From NCBI GenBank assembly GCA_964492825.1, contig CAZBLP010000001.1, positions 1-64,000 of the forward strand: a stretch of DNA of 64,000 nucleotides, in the 5' to 3' direction. Origin of the DNA: CAZBLP01 sp964492825. GTDB taxonomy: Bacteria > DYJV01. The translations under genes were made by a program, and so were the position numbers. Below the pieces are notes generated by a model. The model saw only the letters and a list, made by a program, of their open reading frames with translations. It searched no databases and had not been told where the DNA came from. Shown piece after piece: positions 40,486-50,577 of the stretch; position 1 is the stretch's first letter, and each line of letters begins with the position of its first letter.

Positions 40486-43149
40486 CTATGAATACAGAAT
40501 AGCTGCCTGAGCTGCTGCCAATCTTGCAATAGGAACTCTGTAAGGTGAACAGCTTACATAAGTCATGCCGATTTTATGGCAGAAATAAACAGATTCAGGG
40601 TCACCACCATGTTCACCGCAAATTCCAACTTTTAAATCAGGTCTTGTTGCTTTGCCTTTTTTAACCCCCATTTCCACTAATTGTCCCACTCCGTCAATAT
40701 CAAGAGTTACAAAAGGGTCTTTTGGTAAAATTTTTATGTCAACATAATCCTTCAAGAATTTTCCTGCATCGTCCCTTGAAAAACCGAAAGTTGTCTGAGT
40801 TAAATCATTTGTACCAAAAGAGAAAAACTCTGCAAATCTTGCAATTTCATCAGCAGTTAATGCAGCTCTCGGTAATTCTATCATAGTGCCTACTTTGTAT
40901 TCAATTTTAACATTGTAGGTATCAATTACTTCGTCAGCAACTCTGTTGGTCATGTTTTTCAAAATTTCAAGTTCTTTATAAAGGCCTACCAGAGGAATCA
41001 TAATTTCAGGTATAGCATCAATTCCTTCTTTTATACATTCGCAGGCTGCTTCCATTATTGCCCTTACCTGCATTTCATAAATTTCAGGAAATGTTATTCC
41101 AAGCCTACATCCCCTATGACCTAACATTGGATTAAATTCATGCAATTTCTCAGATAATTCTTTAATTTTTTCCACACTAACATTCATATTTTTTGCAACT
41201 TCCTGCATCTCTTTTTCTTCTTTTGGTAAAAATTCATGAAGAGGAGGGTCAAGAAGTCTTATAGTAACCGGCAATCCGTTCATTTCTTTAAAAATACCTT
41301 TAAAATCTTCTTTTTGATACGGTTTGACTTTTTCAAGAGCTTTTTCCCGCTCTTCTTTAGTTTCTGATAGAATCATTTCTCTTACAGCAATAATTCTGTC
41401 TCCTTCAAAGAACATATGCTCTGTTCTGCACAAGCCAATACCTTCTGCTCCGAATTTTCTTGCTATTTCTGAATCATGAGGAGTATCAGCATTGGTTCTC
41501 ACGCCTAACACTCTAACTTCATCAACCCATTTCATAAACTCACCAAATTCTCCTGTAAATTCCGGATTGATTCTTGGAACTTCTCCTTCAATTACTTCAC
41601 CTGTGGAACCGTCCAGAGTTATAACATCTCCTTTTTTGAAAATTTTGCTGTTAATTTTCATTTCCTGTTTCTCATTGTCAACACTTATTGCACTGCATCC
41701 TGAAACACAGCATTTTCCCATGCCTCTTGCAACAACAGCAGCATGTGATGTCATACCACCTCTTGCAGTTAGAATTCCTTCTGCAGCATTCATTCCATGA
41801 ATATCTTCAGGAGAAGTTTCTATTCTTACAAGAATGACTTTTTCACCTTTGCCTGCTAATTTTTCAGCCTCATCTGCACTAAATACTATTTTACCTGCAG
41901 CAGCACCTGGTGAAGCTGGTAATCCCCTGGCTATAACTTTTTTATCAGCTTTTGGATCAAGCATAGGATGGAGCAGTTGATCAAGCTGTGAAGGCTCAAC
42001 ACGCATTATAGCTTCTTTTTTATCAATTAATCCTTCTTTAACCATATCAACTGCTATTTTAACAGCTGCTTTTGCAGTTCGTTTGCCGTTTCTGGTTTGT
42101 AACATCCATAATTTGCCTTTTTCAATTGTAAATTCTATATCTTGCATATCACGGTAATGGTTTTCAAGTTTTAAATAAATTTCAACCAATTCTTTGTAAG
42201 ATTCCGGCATTAACTGTTCCAATGTTGGCAGGTTTTTATTTTCATTATTTTTAGATGTTTCGTTAATAGGATTTGGAGTTCTGATTCCTGCAACAACATC
42301 TTCTCCCTGAGCATTAACAAGGAATTCTCCGAAAAATTTCTTTTCTCCTGTAGCCGGATCCCTGGTAAATGCAACACCTGTTGCAGAATCTTCACCTAAA
42401 TTACCAAATACCATTGATTGAACATTTACAGCAGTACCCCATTCATCAGGTATTCCATTTAATTTTCTATATGTAATAGCTCTTTGGTTGTTCCATGAGC
42501 CAAATACCGCACCTATTGATTCCCATAGCTGCTCTTCAGGGTTTTGCGGGAAATCTTCTCCTGTTAGTTCTTTGTAAGTAATTTTTAAATTTACAACCAA
42601 TTCCTTTAAATCATCAGCTGTTAATTCAGTGTCAAGTTTTACACCCCTTTTCTTTTTAATTTCTTCAAGAGGTTTTTCAAGTTTCTCAGAATCAATGCCT
42701 TTTACAACATTGCCGTACATTTGAATAAATCTTCTGTAACTATCAAAACTGAACCTTTCGTTTCCTGCCTGTTTGGCAAGGCCTTGAACTGATTTGTCAT
42801 TAAGACCGAGATTAAGAACAGTATCCATCATACCTGGCATTGAAACTCTTGCACCTGACCTTACAGAAAACAGAAGAGGATTCTCAATACTTCCGAATTT
42901 TTTTCCTGTAATTTCTTCAACATTTTTTATAGCTTCTTTAACCTGTGATTCCAATTCATCAGGATATTTATTGTTATTTTTATAATAATAAGTACAAACT
43001 TCAGTGGATATTGTAAAACCTGGAGGGACAGGAATACCAATATTAGCCATTTCAGCAAGGTTAGCACCTTTGCCGCCTAATAACTCTTTCATTTTGCCAC
43101 TGCCATCTGCAGTTTTATTGCCGAAAAAATAAACATACTTTTCCATCAT
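40486..43149 (-). CDS. ppdK: Pyruvate, phosphate dikinase
   Basis: The 887-residue length is typical of PPDK. The N-terminal ATP-grasp part has GKGANLAEMANIGIPVPPGF and MPGMMDTVLNLG. The central phosphohistidine domain has TARGGMTSHAAVVARGMGK with the catalytic His. The C-terminal PEP/pyruvate barrel has GIGLCRTEHMF and the Cys-containing GICGEHGGDP. It interconverts pyruvate and phosphoenolpyruvate using ATP/AMP and pyrophosphate, which feeds gluconeogenesis from acetyl-CoA together with PFOR. Two adjacent ATGs (43149, 43146) are possible. It lies 7 bases after glyS. Confidence 0.98.
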   Translation of the reverse strand: MMEKYVYFFGNKTADGSGKMKELLGGKGANLAEMANIGIPVPPGFTISTEVCTYYYKNNNKYPDELESQVKEAIKNVEEITGKKFGSIENPLLFSVRSGARVSMPGMMDTVLNLGLNDKSVQGLAKQAGNERFSFDSYRRFIQMYGNVVKGIDSEKLEKPLEEIKKKRGVKLDTELTADDLKELVVNLKITYKELTGEDFPQNPEEQLWESIGAVFGSWNNQRAITYRKLNGIPDEWGTAVNVQSMVFGNLGEDSATGVAFTRDPATGEKKFFGEFLVNAQGEDVVAGIRTPNPINETSKNNENKNLPTLEQLMPESYKELVEIYLKLENHYRDMQDIEFTIEKGKLWMLQTRNGKRTAKAAVKIAVDMVKEGLIDKKEAIMRVEPSQLDQLLHPMLDPKADKKVIARGLPASPGAAAGKIVFSADEAEKLAGKGEKVILVRIETSPEDIHGMNAAEGILTARGGMTSHAAVVARGMGKCCVSGCSAISVDNEKQEMKINSKIFKKGDVITLDGSTGEVIEGEVPRINPEFTGEFGEFMKWVDEVRVLGVRTNADTPHDSEIARKFGAEGIGLCRTEHMFFEGDRIIAVREMILSETKEEREKALEKVKPYQKEDFKGIFKEMNGLPVTIRLLDPPLHEFLPKEEKEMQEVAKNMNVSVEKIKELSEKLHEFNPMLGHRGCRLGITFPEIYEMQVRAIMEAACECIKEGIDAIPEIMIPLVGLYKELEILKNMTNRVADEVIDTYNVKIEYKVGTMIELPRAALTADEIARFAEFFSFGTNDLTQTTFGFSRDDAGKFLKDYVDIKILPKDPFVTLDIDGVGQLVEMGVKKGKATRPDLKVGICGEHGGDPESVYFCHKIGMTYVSCSPYRVPIARLAAAQAAILYS

Positions 43150-43156
43150 ATCCCCC

Positions 43157-45217
43157 TTAATTTATAATTTTTGTTAAATCTCCTATGGAATTAAAAGTAT
43201 TAAATATATTTTTTAACATATTTAATCTGTTGATTTTTATATGCTCATTTTTATCCATTACAAGGACATTGTCAAAAAAATCATTAATTGAATCTTTCAT
43301 TTTAGTAAAAGATTTTAGGGCATCTGTAAATTTTTCCTCTTTTTTTAATTTTGAAAATTCATCTTTTACTAATAGAAAATTTTCATAAAGAGATTTTTCT
43401 TGAGGTTCTTTTATGAGATTCTCATCAATTATTGTCTCTGTCCAATCTTTAGTGATGTTTGCAACTCTTTTAAATGGCACAATAACATCCTGGAAATCTT
43501 TATCCTGCTTTATGTTTTGAACATCAACAATTCTCAGATATGTTTCATAAACATCATCAAAATTAACTGCTAATACGCTGTTAATAACATCATAGTCAAA
43601 ATTTTCAGATAAGAGGTTGTAATATCTCTGAGAAATAAAATCCTTAATATTGTCGAGAGTATTCTCATCTATTTTAAACTTGTTAGAATAAAGCTCTTTT
43701 GCTCTATTTAAAATCTCATTTAAAGAAATTCTGTATTTTTTACCTAAAATTATTTTTATTATTGAAATTGCATGTCTACGTAATGCATACGGATCTGCAG
43801 TACCTGTAGGAATTTTGCCAATTGCAAAAAAACCTACAATAGTATCCAATCTGTCAGCAATACTAATAAAAGCTCCTGCATCAGAGGAAGGAATATCATC
43901 ATCTGCAAATTTTGGCATGTAATGTTCATATATAGCATTGGCAACATCCTGATTTTCACCTGAATGTATTGCATAATATTTACCCATAGTACCCTGCAAT
44001 TCGGGGAATTCGTATACCATATTGGTTTCAAGATCACCTTTGCAGAGATAGGCGGCTCTTTCTGTAATATTTTTAACATCAGGATTAATTATAGTAGAAA
44101 TAAAAACAGCCAAATCTTTGAATCTTTCCATTTTTTCATAAGATGTGCCTATATCTTTTTGAAACACAACTTTTCTTAATCTTTCAACAAAATGTTCAAG
44201 TTTATATTTTCTGTCTTCATCATAGAAAAACTTTGCATCATTAAGTCTTGCTTTTAAAACCCTTTCATTGCCGTTTGCCACTACATCCATATTCTTGGCC
44301 CTGGTATTTGAGACAGTAATGAAATAAGGCAGTAACTTATTTTTTTCATCATATACTGGAAAATATTTTTGATGCACTTTCATAGGTGTTATAATAACTT
44401 CTTCAGGTAATTTAAGGAATTCTTCTTCTATTTTTCCTGCAACAGGAAAAGGGTATTCCACAAGATTTGTAACAGTATTGATTAAGTCTTCATCATTTGA
44501 TATTTTACCACCTAATTTTTCCGCAATTTTTTTTACTTCGCTTAGAAGCAGGTCTTTTCTTTTATTAAAGTCTATTATAACAAATTTTTGCTGAAGCTCT
44601 TTTTCGTATTTTTCAAAACTTTCAACCTGAAACACTTCAGGAGACATAAATCTATGCCCCAGACTGGTATTGCCTGATTTCAAACTGCCATAATTAAAAG
44701 GGACTATTTTGCCTTTGTAAACAGCAACTATATAATGAATAGGTCTTGCAAATGAAACTTTTTCTTCACCCCATTTCATATTTTTGGGAAAAATTAATTT
44801 TTTCATTATATTTTCAAGATTGTCCTTTAAAACATCAAATGTTGATTTGCCTTTGATTATTTTTTTTACTGCAACATATTCTCCTTTATCAGTAGTTACC
44901 AAAGATAAATCATTAACATTAACACCTTGTGATTTTGCAAAACCTATTGCAGCTTTTGTAGGATTACCTTTTTCATCAAAAGCTGCTTTTTTAGCAGGTC
45001 CTGTTTTCTCAACAATCATATCTTCCTGTTTGTCAGCTATGTTTTCCACTACTATTCCAAGTCGTTTAGGAGTGCCGAAACTTTTAAGATTTTTAAAATT
45101 GATTTTATTGTCATTTAAAAAAAACGTAAATATCTCTTCCAATCTTTTCATTCCAAAAGTAAGAAATGAAGCGGGAATCTCTTCACATCCTATTTCAAAA
45201 ATAAACTCGTTTTCCAT
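43157..45217 (-). CDS. glyS: Glycine-tRNA ligase beta subunit
   Basis: This 686-residue beta subunit begins NEFIFEIGCEEIPASFL and contains FGTPKRLG, RPIHYIVAVY and the HD-like central domain with YPFPVAGKIEEEFLKLP. The C-terminal DALR-type anticodon-binding region is present. It binds tRNA-Gly in the heterotetramer with GlyQ. It is followed by ppdK, as in many related genomes, but glyQ is not in front of it. GGAGG precedes the ATG. Confidence 0.97.
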   Translation of the reverse strand: MENEFIFEIGCEEIPASFLTFGMKRLEEIFTFFLNDNKINFKNLKSFGTPKRLGIVVENIADKQEDMIVEKTGPAKKAAFDEKGNPTKAAIGFAKSQGVNVNDLSLVTTDKGEYVAVKKIIKGKSTFDVLKDNLENIMKKLIFPKNMKWGEEKVSFARPIHYIVAVYKGKIVPFNYGSLKSGNTSLGHRFMSPEVFQVESFEKYEKELQQKFVIIDFNKRKDLLLSEVKKIAEKLGGKISNDEDLINTVTNLVEYPFPVAGKIEEEFLKLPEEVIITPMKVHQKYFPVYDEKNKLLPYFITVSNTRAKNMDVVANGNERVLKARLNDAKFFYDEDRKYKLEHFVERLRKVVFQKDIGTSYEKMERFKDLAVFISTIINPDVKNITERAAYLCKGDLETNMVYEFPELQGTMGKYYAIHSGENQDVANAIYEHYMPKFADDDIPSSDAGAFISIADRLDTIVGFFAIGKIPTGTADPYALRRHAISIIKIILGKKYRISLNEILNRAKELYSNKFKIDENTLDNIKDFISQRYYNLLSENFDYDVINSVLAVNFDDVYETYLRIVDVQNIKQDKDFQDVIVPFKRVANITKDWTETIIDENLIKEPQEKSLYENFLLVKDEFSKLKKEEKFTDALKSFTKMKDSINDFFDNVLVMDKNEHIKINRLNMLKNIFNTFNSIGDLTKIIN

Positions 45218-45264
45218 TATTTGAATCCTCCTAATTTAGTCTATAGAGAAAAAATTATCAATTT

Positions 45265-45702
45265 TCAATTATTTATTTTAAAATAATCTTCCAAAATTTT
45301 TCTATGATCAAAAGCCATATTTTCTGGTAAATTTTTCTTTGTAAAGATTTCCGCATTAACAGCATCATCTTTTGCTTTTAAAATTCCATTGCCTTTTGCT
45401 ATAAACACAGTGGAAACAGTATGTTGTCTCGGATCTCTGTTTGGAGACGAGTATGTATGAAGCTGTGATATTAAAATTACATCGAGATTTGTCTCCTCTT
45501 TGGCTTCCCTTATAGCTGCTGTTTCGAGACTTTCTCCATAGTCTACAAAACCACCTGGAATAGCCCAGCCAAACGGGAAATTCTTCCTTTCTATGAGCAC
45601 AATACCGTTTTTATATTCAATGATAATATCAACAGTAGGTATGGGATTCTTATAAATTTTTATTTTATTGCCGCAATTTGGACAAATTATATCAGTTTTC
45701 AT
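45265..45702 (-). CDS. Nudix hydrolase with N-terminal zinc ribbon
   Basis: This 145-residue protein has a short zinc knuckle at the start (CPNCGNK), then a Nudix fold. The Nudix box is GGFVDYGESLETAAIREAKE followed by ETNLDV, with the metal-binding REAKEE intact. FPFGWAIPGG precedes it. Only one CxxC is present, so the ribbon is half of the NudC type. It hydrolyses a nucleoside diphosphate linked to another group; the substrate is not predictable. It overlaps the upstream sugar-nucleotide gene by one base. Confidence 0.9.
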   Translation of the reverse strand: MKTDIICPNCGNKIKIYKNPIPTVDIIIEYKNGIVLIERKNFPFGWAIPGGFVDYGESLETAAIREAKEETNLDVILISQLHTYSSPNRDPRQHTVSTVFIAKGNGILKAKDDAVNAEIFTKKNLPENMAFDHRKILEDYFKINN

Positions 45703-46631
45703 TATTCAACTATTTTTTTAAAATATTCTATTGTTTTAATTAACCCCTCTTTTAACTTTACTTTAGGCTCCCATTGTAAATACTTTTTTGCAAGGGTAAT
45801 ATCAGGTTGCCTTCTTACTGGGTCATCAAGAGGTAAATCTTTATAAACTAATTTTGAATTACTATTTGTTAACTCCAATACTATTTCTGCAAGTTGCTTA
45901 ATTGTAAATTCATTGGGATTGCCAATATTGATAGGCCCTATATGTTCTTCTTGCTCCATCATTTTAACAAGAGCTTCCACTAAATCATCAACATAGCAAA
46001 ATGACCTTGTCTGGTGACCGTCACCGTAAATTGTAATAGGTTTTTCTTCCAGTGCCTGGACTATGAAATTACTTACAACTCTTCCGTCATTTTTAACCAT
46101 ATTTGGTCCGTATGTATTAAAAATCCTTACAATTCTAATATCCACGTTGTTTTGCCTGTAATAATCCATCATAAGCGTTTCTGCCACTCTTTTGCCTTCA
46201 TCATAACAACTTCTTGGACCAAGAGTATTAACATTTCCCCAGTAAGATTCTTTTTGTGGATGCTCTGTGGGATCTCCGTAAACCTCAGATGTTGATGCAA
46301 GCAAAATTCTCGCTTTAACCCTTTTTGCTATACCAAGCATGTTAATTGTACCCATAATACTTGTTTTTGTGGTTTTAACAGGATTAAACTGATAATGTAC
46401 AGGAGATGCGGGACATGCAAGGTGATAAATTTGGTCAACTTCAAGTAATATTGGCTGAACAATATCATGCCTTACCAATTCAAACTTAAAGTTGTCCATT
46501 AAATCTTTAATGTTTTCTTTTGTGCCTGTATAAAAATTGTCAAGACACAAAACATCGTATCCTTTATTTAGTAAAAATTTGCACAAATGACTGCCTATAA
46601 ATCCTGCTCCTCCTGTTACCAATACACGCAT
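45702..46631 (-). CDS. UDP-glucuronate decarboxylase-like NAD-dependent epimerase/dehydratase
   Basis: This 309-residue extended short-chain dehydrogenase has the NAD-binding GGAGFIGSHLCKFLL, the UXS-type YHLACPASPVHYQ, LLASTSEVYGDP and the catalytic Tyr-Lys in SCYDEGKRVAE. These segments are characteristic of UDP-glucuronate decarboxylase (UDP-xylose synthase), which supplies UDP-xylose for surface polysaccharide. dTDP-glucose 4,6-dehydratase is a less likely alternative. It is coupled to the Nudix gene and lies 11 bases after the asparaginase gene. Confidence 0.9.
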   Translation of the reverse strand: MRVLVTGGAGFIGSHLCKFLLNKGYDVLCLDNFYTGTKENIKDLMDNFKFELVRHDIVQPILLEVDQIYHLACPASPVHYQFNPVKTTKTSIMGTINMLGIAKRVKARILLASTSEVYGDPTEHPQKESYWGNVNTLGPRSCYDEGKRVAETLMMDYYRQNNVDIRIVRIFNTYGPNMVKNDGRVVSNFIVQALEEKPITIYGDGHQTRSFCYVDDLVEALVKMMEQEEHIGPINIGNPNEFTIKQLAEIVLELTNSNSKLVYKDLPLDDPVRRQPDITLAKKYLQWEPKVKLKEGLIKTIEYFKKIVE

Positions 46632-46642
46632 TTAATCCTCCG

Positions 46643-47626
46643 TTATATTTTAAATACAGGCTTAAACCTGCCAACTATCTCTTTTCTGTGATTAAAAACA
46701 GGAATGTTATAAAAAATATCCAATTTTTCAACATCAGATTCTGATAATATCTCTAATTGTTTTAATAATTCTATTACAACCACATTTAAAGCTCTCATAT
46801 TGCCGCTTTCTATTTTTATGGCTATGCCGAATTTTTCATGAAAAGCAGCTATGCCATAGCTTCCGTCGGCTCCTACTTTTGCAAAAATATTACTTTTAAC
46901 TCTCATTAATTCTGTACAGATTCTTTCGTCACCTGCAATTAATTCAGGATATTTTATACTGTTTTTCATTAAAAGTTTAACAGCATATTTTCTTTTTTCA
47001 TCTAAAATGTCTGCATTGGAGAGTTTATAGTAAGCAAGTGCGAAATTATACATTGGTACTGCAAATACAGGTACTCCGCATCCATCAGTGCCTATTTTTA
47101 TGTTATTAACAGGAATTTCTGTAAAATAAGATATTTCTTTTAAAATTAATTGCTGAACAGGGTGTTCAAGTTGGTCATAGTTTTCCAATGGAAAATCAAA
47201 AAATTTACACAAAGCTAACATTGCAAGATGTTTACCTGCACAATTATTGTGAAGAGGAGTATAGTTTTTAATCTTTTTACGGGTTTCTCTGTGTGAGGGT
47301 GGGTGTATGCCACATCTCAGGTAAGATTCATCTAATCCCAATTTATCAAGTATTGATTTTAAAATATCTACCTGAAAATCCTGACCATTTAAAGAGCCGG
47401 AAAAAATGGTCAGCTCTTTATTGGAAAGTTTGAATTTTTCTGCTGCCCCTGTTGTAATTACAGGAATTGCCTGTATAGGTTTGGCACATGATCTTAAATA
47501 TGTTAAAAAATCGGTGTTACCTATTGATTTTAAAACTTTTCCATTTTTCCCTACAATGCAGATATGACCTCTGTGTAAATTTTCAGCCAAATTGCCCCGG
47601 TGTACTTCTACCAAAATATTATTCAT
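46643..47626 (-). CDS. Asparaginase of the COG4448 (AnsA-like) family
   Basis: This 327-residue protein starts MNNILVEVHRGNLAENLHRG and has RSCAKPIQAIP, FSGSLNGQDFQ and PLHNNCAGKHLAMLALC, the signature blocks of the thermolabile L-asparaginase II family (Rhizobium type). It would release aspartate and ammonia from asparagine. ATG 47626 has a GGAG site close upstream; the frame is open further to 47680 but without support. It overlaps argB by 8 bases. Confidence 0.88.
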   Translation of the reverse strand: MNNILVEVHRGNLAENLHRGHICIVGKNGKVLKSIGNTDFLTYLRSCAKPIQAIPVITTGAAEKFKLSNKELTIFSGSLNGQDFQVDILKSILDKLGLDESYLRCGIHPPSHRETRKKIKNYTPLHNNCAGKHLAMLALCKFFDFPLENYDQLEHPVQQLILKEISYFTEIPVNNIKIGTDGCGVPVFAVPMYNFALAYYKLSNADILDEKRKYAVKLLMKNSIKYPELIAGDERICTELMRVKSNIFAKVGADGSYGIAAFHEKFGIAIKIESGNMRALNVVVIELLKQLEILSESDVEKLDIFYNIPVFNHRKEIVGRFKPVFKI

Positions 47627-48500
47627 TAATAATCTCCGTTCCCACTCCTTCTTTGGTGAAAATCTCAAGAAGCAACACATTTTCTATTCTACCATCTACA
47701 ATATGAGCTTTTGTCACTCCTTTTTCAACAGCCTTTTTACAATATTCAACCTTTGGTATCATTCCGCCGGAGATAATTCCATTATCTATTAAATCATTGA
47801 CTTTGCTTATTTTTATTGTGGATATTAATTTTTTCTCTTTATTAAGAACACCTTCAACATCAGTTAGCATAATTAATTTTTCAGCATTTAAGGAAATGGC
47901 AATTTCTCCTGCAACAAGATCCGCATTAATATTGTATGTGTGACCGTTTTTGTCAACTCCCACAGGTGCAATTACTGGGATAATAGATTTATCCATAATC
48001 ATACTTAAAACTTCAGGGTTGATTTTTTTTACCACTCCTACTTTGCCTATATCAATTATTTCAGGAGGCCTGTTTTCATAATTTTTGTACATAATTAATT
48101 TTTCAGCAAGAATTAATTTAGCATCTTTACCGCTTAAACCAACTGCACTTCCACCGTTAATGTTTATCATATTGACAATTTCTTTATTAACTTTGCCAAC
48201 TAAAACCATTTCAACAATATCCATTGTCTCGTCATCAGTAACCCTCATTCCTTCCACAAATTCACTCTGCTTTCCAAGTTTATCAAGAAATGTACCTATT
48301 TGAGGCCCGCCTCCGTGTACAATAACAGGATTGATTCCAATGTACTTTAAAAGAATAACATTTAAAGCAAAAGCTTTTTTAAGAGCTTCGTCAACCATTG
48401 CATGACCACCATATTTTATTACGAAAATTTTCCCGAAAAAATTACTGATATATGGCAATGATTCAAGTAATATTTTGGCTTTGTTTTTTAAATTTTCCAT
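47619..48500 (-). CDS. argB: Acetylglutamate kinase
   Basis: This 293-residue amino-acid kinase carries out the second step of arginine synthesis. Motifs are VIKYGGHAMVDEALKKAF, PVIVHGGGPQIG for substrate and phosphate binding, and YNINADLVAGEIA. The N-terminal helix (KILLESLPYISNFFGK) is the extension found in arginine-inhibited hexameric forms, so feedback inhibition by arginine is likely. GGAG lies 6 bases before the ATG. It overlaps the asparaginase gene by 8 bases and follows hslU after 107 bases of repeat-like AT-rich sequence. Confidence 0.97.
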   Translation of the reverse strand: MENLKNKAKILLESLPYISNFFGKIFVIKYGGHAMVDEALKKAFALNVILLKYIGINPVIVHGGGPQIGTFLDKLGKQSEFVEGMRVTDDETMDIVEMVLVGKVNKEIVNMININGGSAVGLSGKDAKLILAEKLIMYKNYENRPPEIIDIGKVGVVKKINPEVLSMIMDKSIIPVIAPVGVDKNGHTYNINADLVAGEIAISLNAEKLIMLTDVEGVLNKEKKLISTIKISKVNDLIDNGIISGGMIPKVEYCKKAVEKGVTKAHIVDGRIENVLLLEIFTKEGVGTEIINE

Positions 48501-48607
48501 TTTTTCTCCATTTTGGTAATAGTCTGTAAAATAACTAAATCCTAATCACTAAATCTCAAAATTTTTAATTTTTCATTACTCGTTGACTATTGTCTGTTGA
48601 CTAACAA

Positions 48608-49939
48608 CTAAAGTATATATCTGCTTAAATCTTCATCTTTTGAAACCTGCTCAAGTTTTTCATTAACATATTTTTCATCTAAAACAACTTCTTTTTCAGG
48701 TAAATCAGGTGCATTAAACGATATTTCTTCCAATAATTTTTCAAGAACAGTATGAAGTCTTCTTGCGCCTATATTTTCAGTTGACTCATTAACCTTAAAA
48801 GCTATTTTGGCAATTGCCCTTAGAGCATTTTCCTTAAATTTTAAATTTATGCCTTCTGTTTTAAGAAGTTCCTGGTACTGTTTAATAAGTGCATTTTTAG
48901 GTTCAGTAATAATTCTGTAAAAATCATCTTCATTTAAAGAGCCAAGTTCAACTCTAATTGGAAATCTGCCTTGAAGTTCAGGTATCAGGTCAGAAGGTTT
49001 GGATATATGAAAAGCTCCTGCTGCTATAAAGAGAATATGGTCTGTTTTTATTATTCCGTATCGTGTATTAACAGAGCTACCTTCAACAATTGGCAGAAGG
49101 TCTCTTTGTACACCTTCTCTTGATACATCAGGCCCTCTTCCTTCACCGCCTGAAACTACCTTGTCTATTTCATCTATAAATACTATACCGTTTTCTTCAA
49201 CTCTATTTTTAGCTTCTTCTATAACCCTGTCCATATCTATTAATTTTTCAGTTTCTTCATTTAAAATAAGTTTATATGCGTCTTTAACTTTAACTCTCTT
49301 TTTTTTCCTTTTTTTAGGCATAATATTTTCAAACATATCCTTTAAGTTAAAATCCATGTCTTCCAAACCAACAGCTGAAAAAACTTCAATAGTAGGGCCT
49401 TTATCCTTTATTTCAAGCTCTACAAATTTATCATCAAATTTGCCGTCCCTGTATAATTTTTTGATTTTTTCTCTTGTGGCTTTTTTATGGTCGTCATGCT
49501 CAGGCTCTATATTTGAGTATTTAGGCACTGGCGGCAACAACAAATCTATAACTCTCTCTTCTGCTAATTCTGATGCTTTTAATTTGACATTTTTTGCAAA
49601 TTCTTCCTTTACCATATTAATTGCAATTCTTATTAGATCCCTGATAATACTTTCAACATCTCTTCCAACATATCCCACTTCAGTGAATTTTGATGCCTCT
49701 ACTTTTATAAAAGGTGATTTTGCAAGTTTTGCAAGCCTTCTTGCTATTTCGGTTTTACCAACACCAGTCGGGCCTATCATCATGATATTTTTTGGTGCGA
49801 TTTCATCTCTTAAATCTTCAGGAACCTGTTTTCTTCTCCACCTGTTCCTGAGCGCAATTGCAACTGCTTTTTTTGCATCTTTTTGCCCAATAATATATTT
49901 ATCAAGCTCAGAAACAATTTCTCTTGGCGTAAATTCCAT
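48608..49939 (-). CDS. hslU: ATP-dependent protease ATPase subunit HslU
   Basis: This 443-residue AAA+ unfoldase of the HslUV protease starts FTPREIVSELDKYIIGQKDA. Walker A is GPTGVGKTEIARRLAKL, the pore loop VGYVGRDVESIIRDL, and Walker B GIVFIDEIDKV. An intermediate I-domain lies between, and the C-terminal tail SRYIL is the peptide that docks into HslV. The start overlaps the hslV stop by one base, giving the standard hslVU order. Confidence 0.98.
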   Translation of the reverse strand: MEFTPREIVSELDKYIIGQKDAKKAVAIALRNRWRRKQVPEDLRDEIAPKNIMMIGPTGVGKTEIARRLAKLAKSPFIKVEASKFTEVGYVGRDVESIIRDLIRIAINMVKEEFAKNVKLKASELAEERVIDLLLPPVPKYSNIEPEHDDHKKATREKIKKLYRDGKFDDKFVELEIKDKGPTIEVFSAVGLEDMDFNLKDMFENIMPKKRKKKRVKVKDAYKLILNEETEKLIDMDRVIEEAKNRVEENGIVFIDEIDKVVSGGEGRGPDVSREGVQRDLLPIVEGSSVNTRYGIIKTDHILFIAAGAFHISKPSDLIPELQGRFPIRVELGSLNEDDFYRIITEPKNALIKQYQELLKTEGINLKFKENALRAIAKIAFKVNESTENIGARRLHTVLEKLLEEISFNAPDLPEKEVVLDEKYVNEKLEQVSKDEDLSRYIL

Positions 49940-50481
49940 TATATTTCCTCCCTAATTGTTTCAACCACAAAATTAGCATTAGTATATATACATATATCAG
50001 AAGCTATTTTTAAAGACTCCTCTACTATTTTTCTAACATCCAGATTAGAATTATTTATTAAGGCTTTTGCAGCTGCCTGAGCAAAAGGGCCGCCTGAGCC
50101 TATTGCTGCTATTCCGTCGTCAGGTTCTATAACATCTCCGCTACCTGAGATTATTAAAAGCAGGTCTTTGTCAGCAGCTATTAACATAGCTTCAAGTCTT
50201 CTTAAAATCTTATCTGTTCTCCAGTCTTTAGCTAATTCAACTGATGATTTTAAAAGATTGCCTGAATATTTTTCAAGTTTACCTTCAAGTCTGTCAACAA
50301 GGGTAAAAGCATCTGCTGTAGCTCCTGCAAAACCGACAATTACTTTATTCTTATATACTTTTCTTATTTTTTTTGCATGTTTTTTAAAAACAGTATTGCC
50401 AAATGTAACCTGACCATCTCCGCCAATGGCAATGTTGTTTCCTTTTTTTACTGCAAGTATTGTAGTGCCGTAAAGCTGCAT
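49939..50481 (-). CDS. hslV: ATP-dependent protease proteolytic subunit HslV
   Basis: This 180-residue N-terminal-nucleophile protease has the sequence MQLYGTTILAVKKGNNIAIG. The propeptide MQLYG is removed to expose the catalytic Thr, and GGDGQVTFG and VGFAGATADAFTL follow as in other HslV. It forms the dodecameric peptidase core with HslU. Its leader carries the repeated element described at 50499-50575. AGGAGG lies about 7 bases before the ATG. Confidence 0.98.
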   Translation of the reverse strand: MQLYGTTILAVKKGNNIAIGGDGQVTFGNTVFKKHAKKIRKVYKNKVIVGFAGATADAFTLVDRLEGKLEKYSGNLLKSSVELAKDWRTDKILRRLEAMLIAADKDLLLIISGSGDVIEPDDGIAAIGSGGPFAQAAAKALINNSNLDVRKIVEESLKIASDICIYTNANFVVETIREEI

Positions 50482-50498
50482 ATTTTCCTCCTCTATTG

Positions 50499-50575
50499 GT
50501 TCAAGGTTGAACTAAAAATAACAATTAATAACAACAAATTACTATGAATTCCAATTAAATTCCAAAATAATTTTT
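50499..50575 (-). repeat. Leader repeat copy A, upstream of hslV
   Basis: Read on the minus strand this 77-base element contains AATTTAATTGGAATTCATA, then GTTATTTTTAGTTCA and TTGAAC. The same blocks in the same order occur at 52547-52610 on the plus strand. The two copies are therefore inverted around the ClC gene. It starts right after the ClC stop codon and forms the immediate leader of hslV. Confidence 0.75.
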
Positions 50576-50577
50576 CA

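Noticed and set aside
41492..41800. A 102-codon plus-strand frame inside ppdK
   Set aside because: It is opposite the catalytic-His domain of ppdK and shows no independent gene signals.
49161..49955. A 264-codon open frame on the plus strand opposite hslU/hslV
   Set aside because: It lies fully antisense to well-conserved hslU and the hslV end, has serine-rich shadow composition and has no ribosome-binding site.
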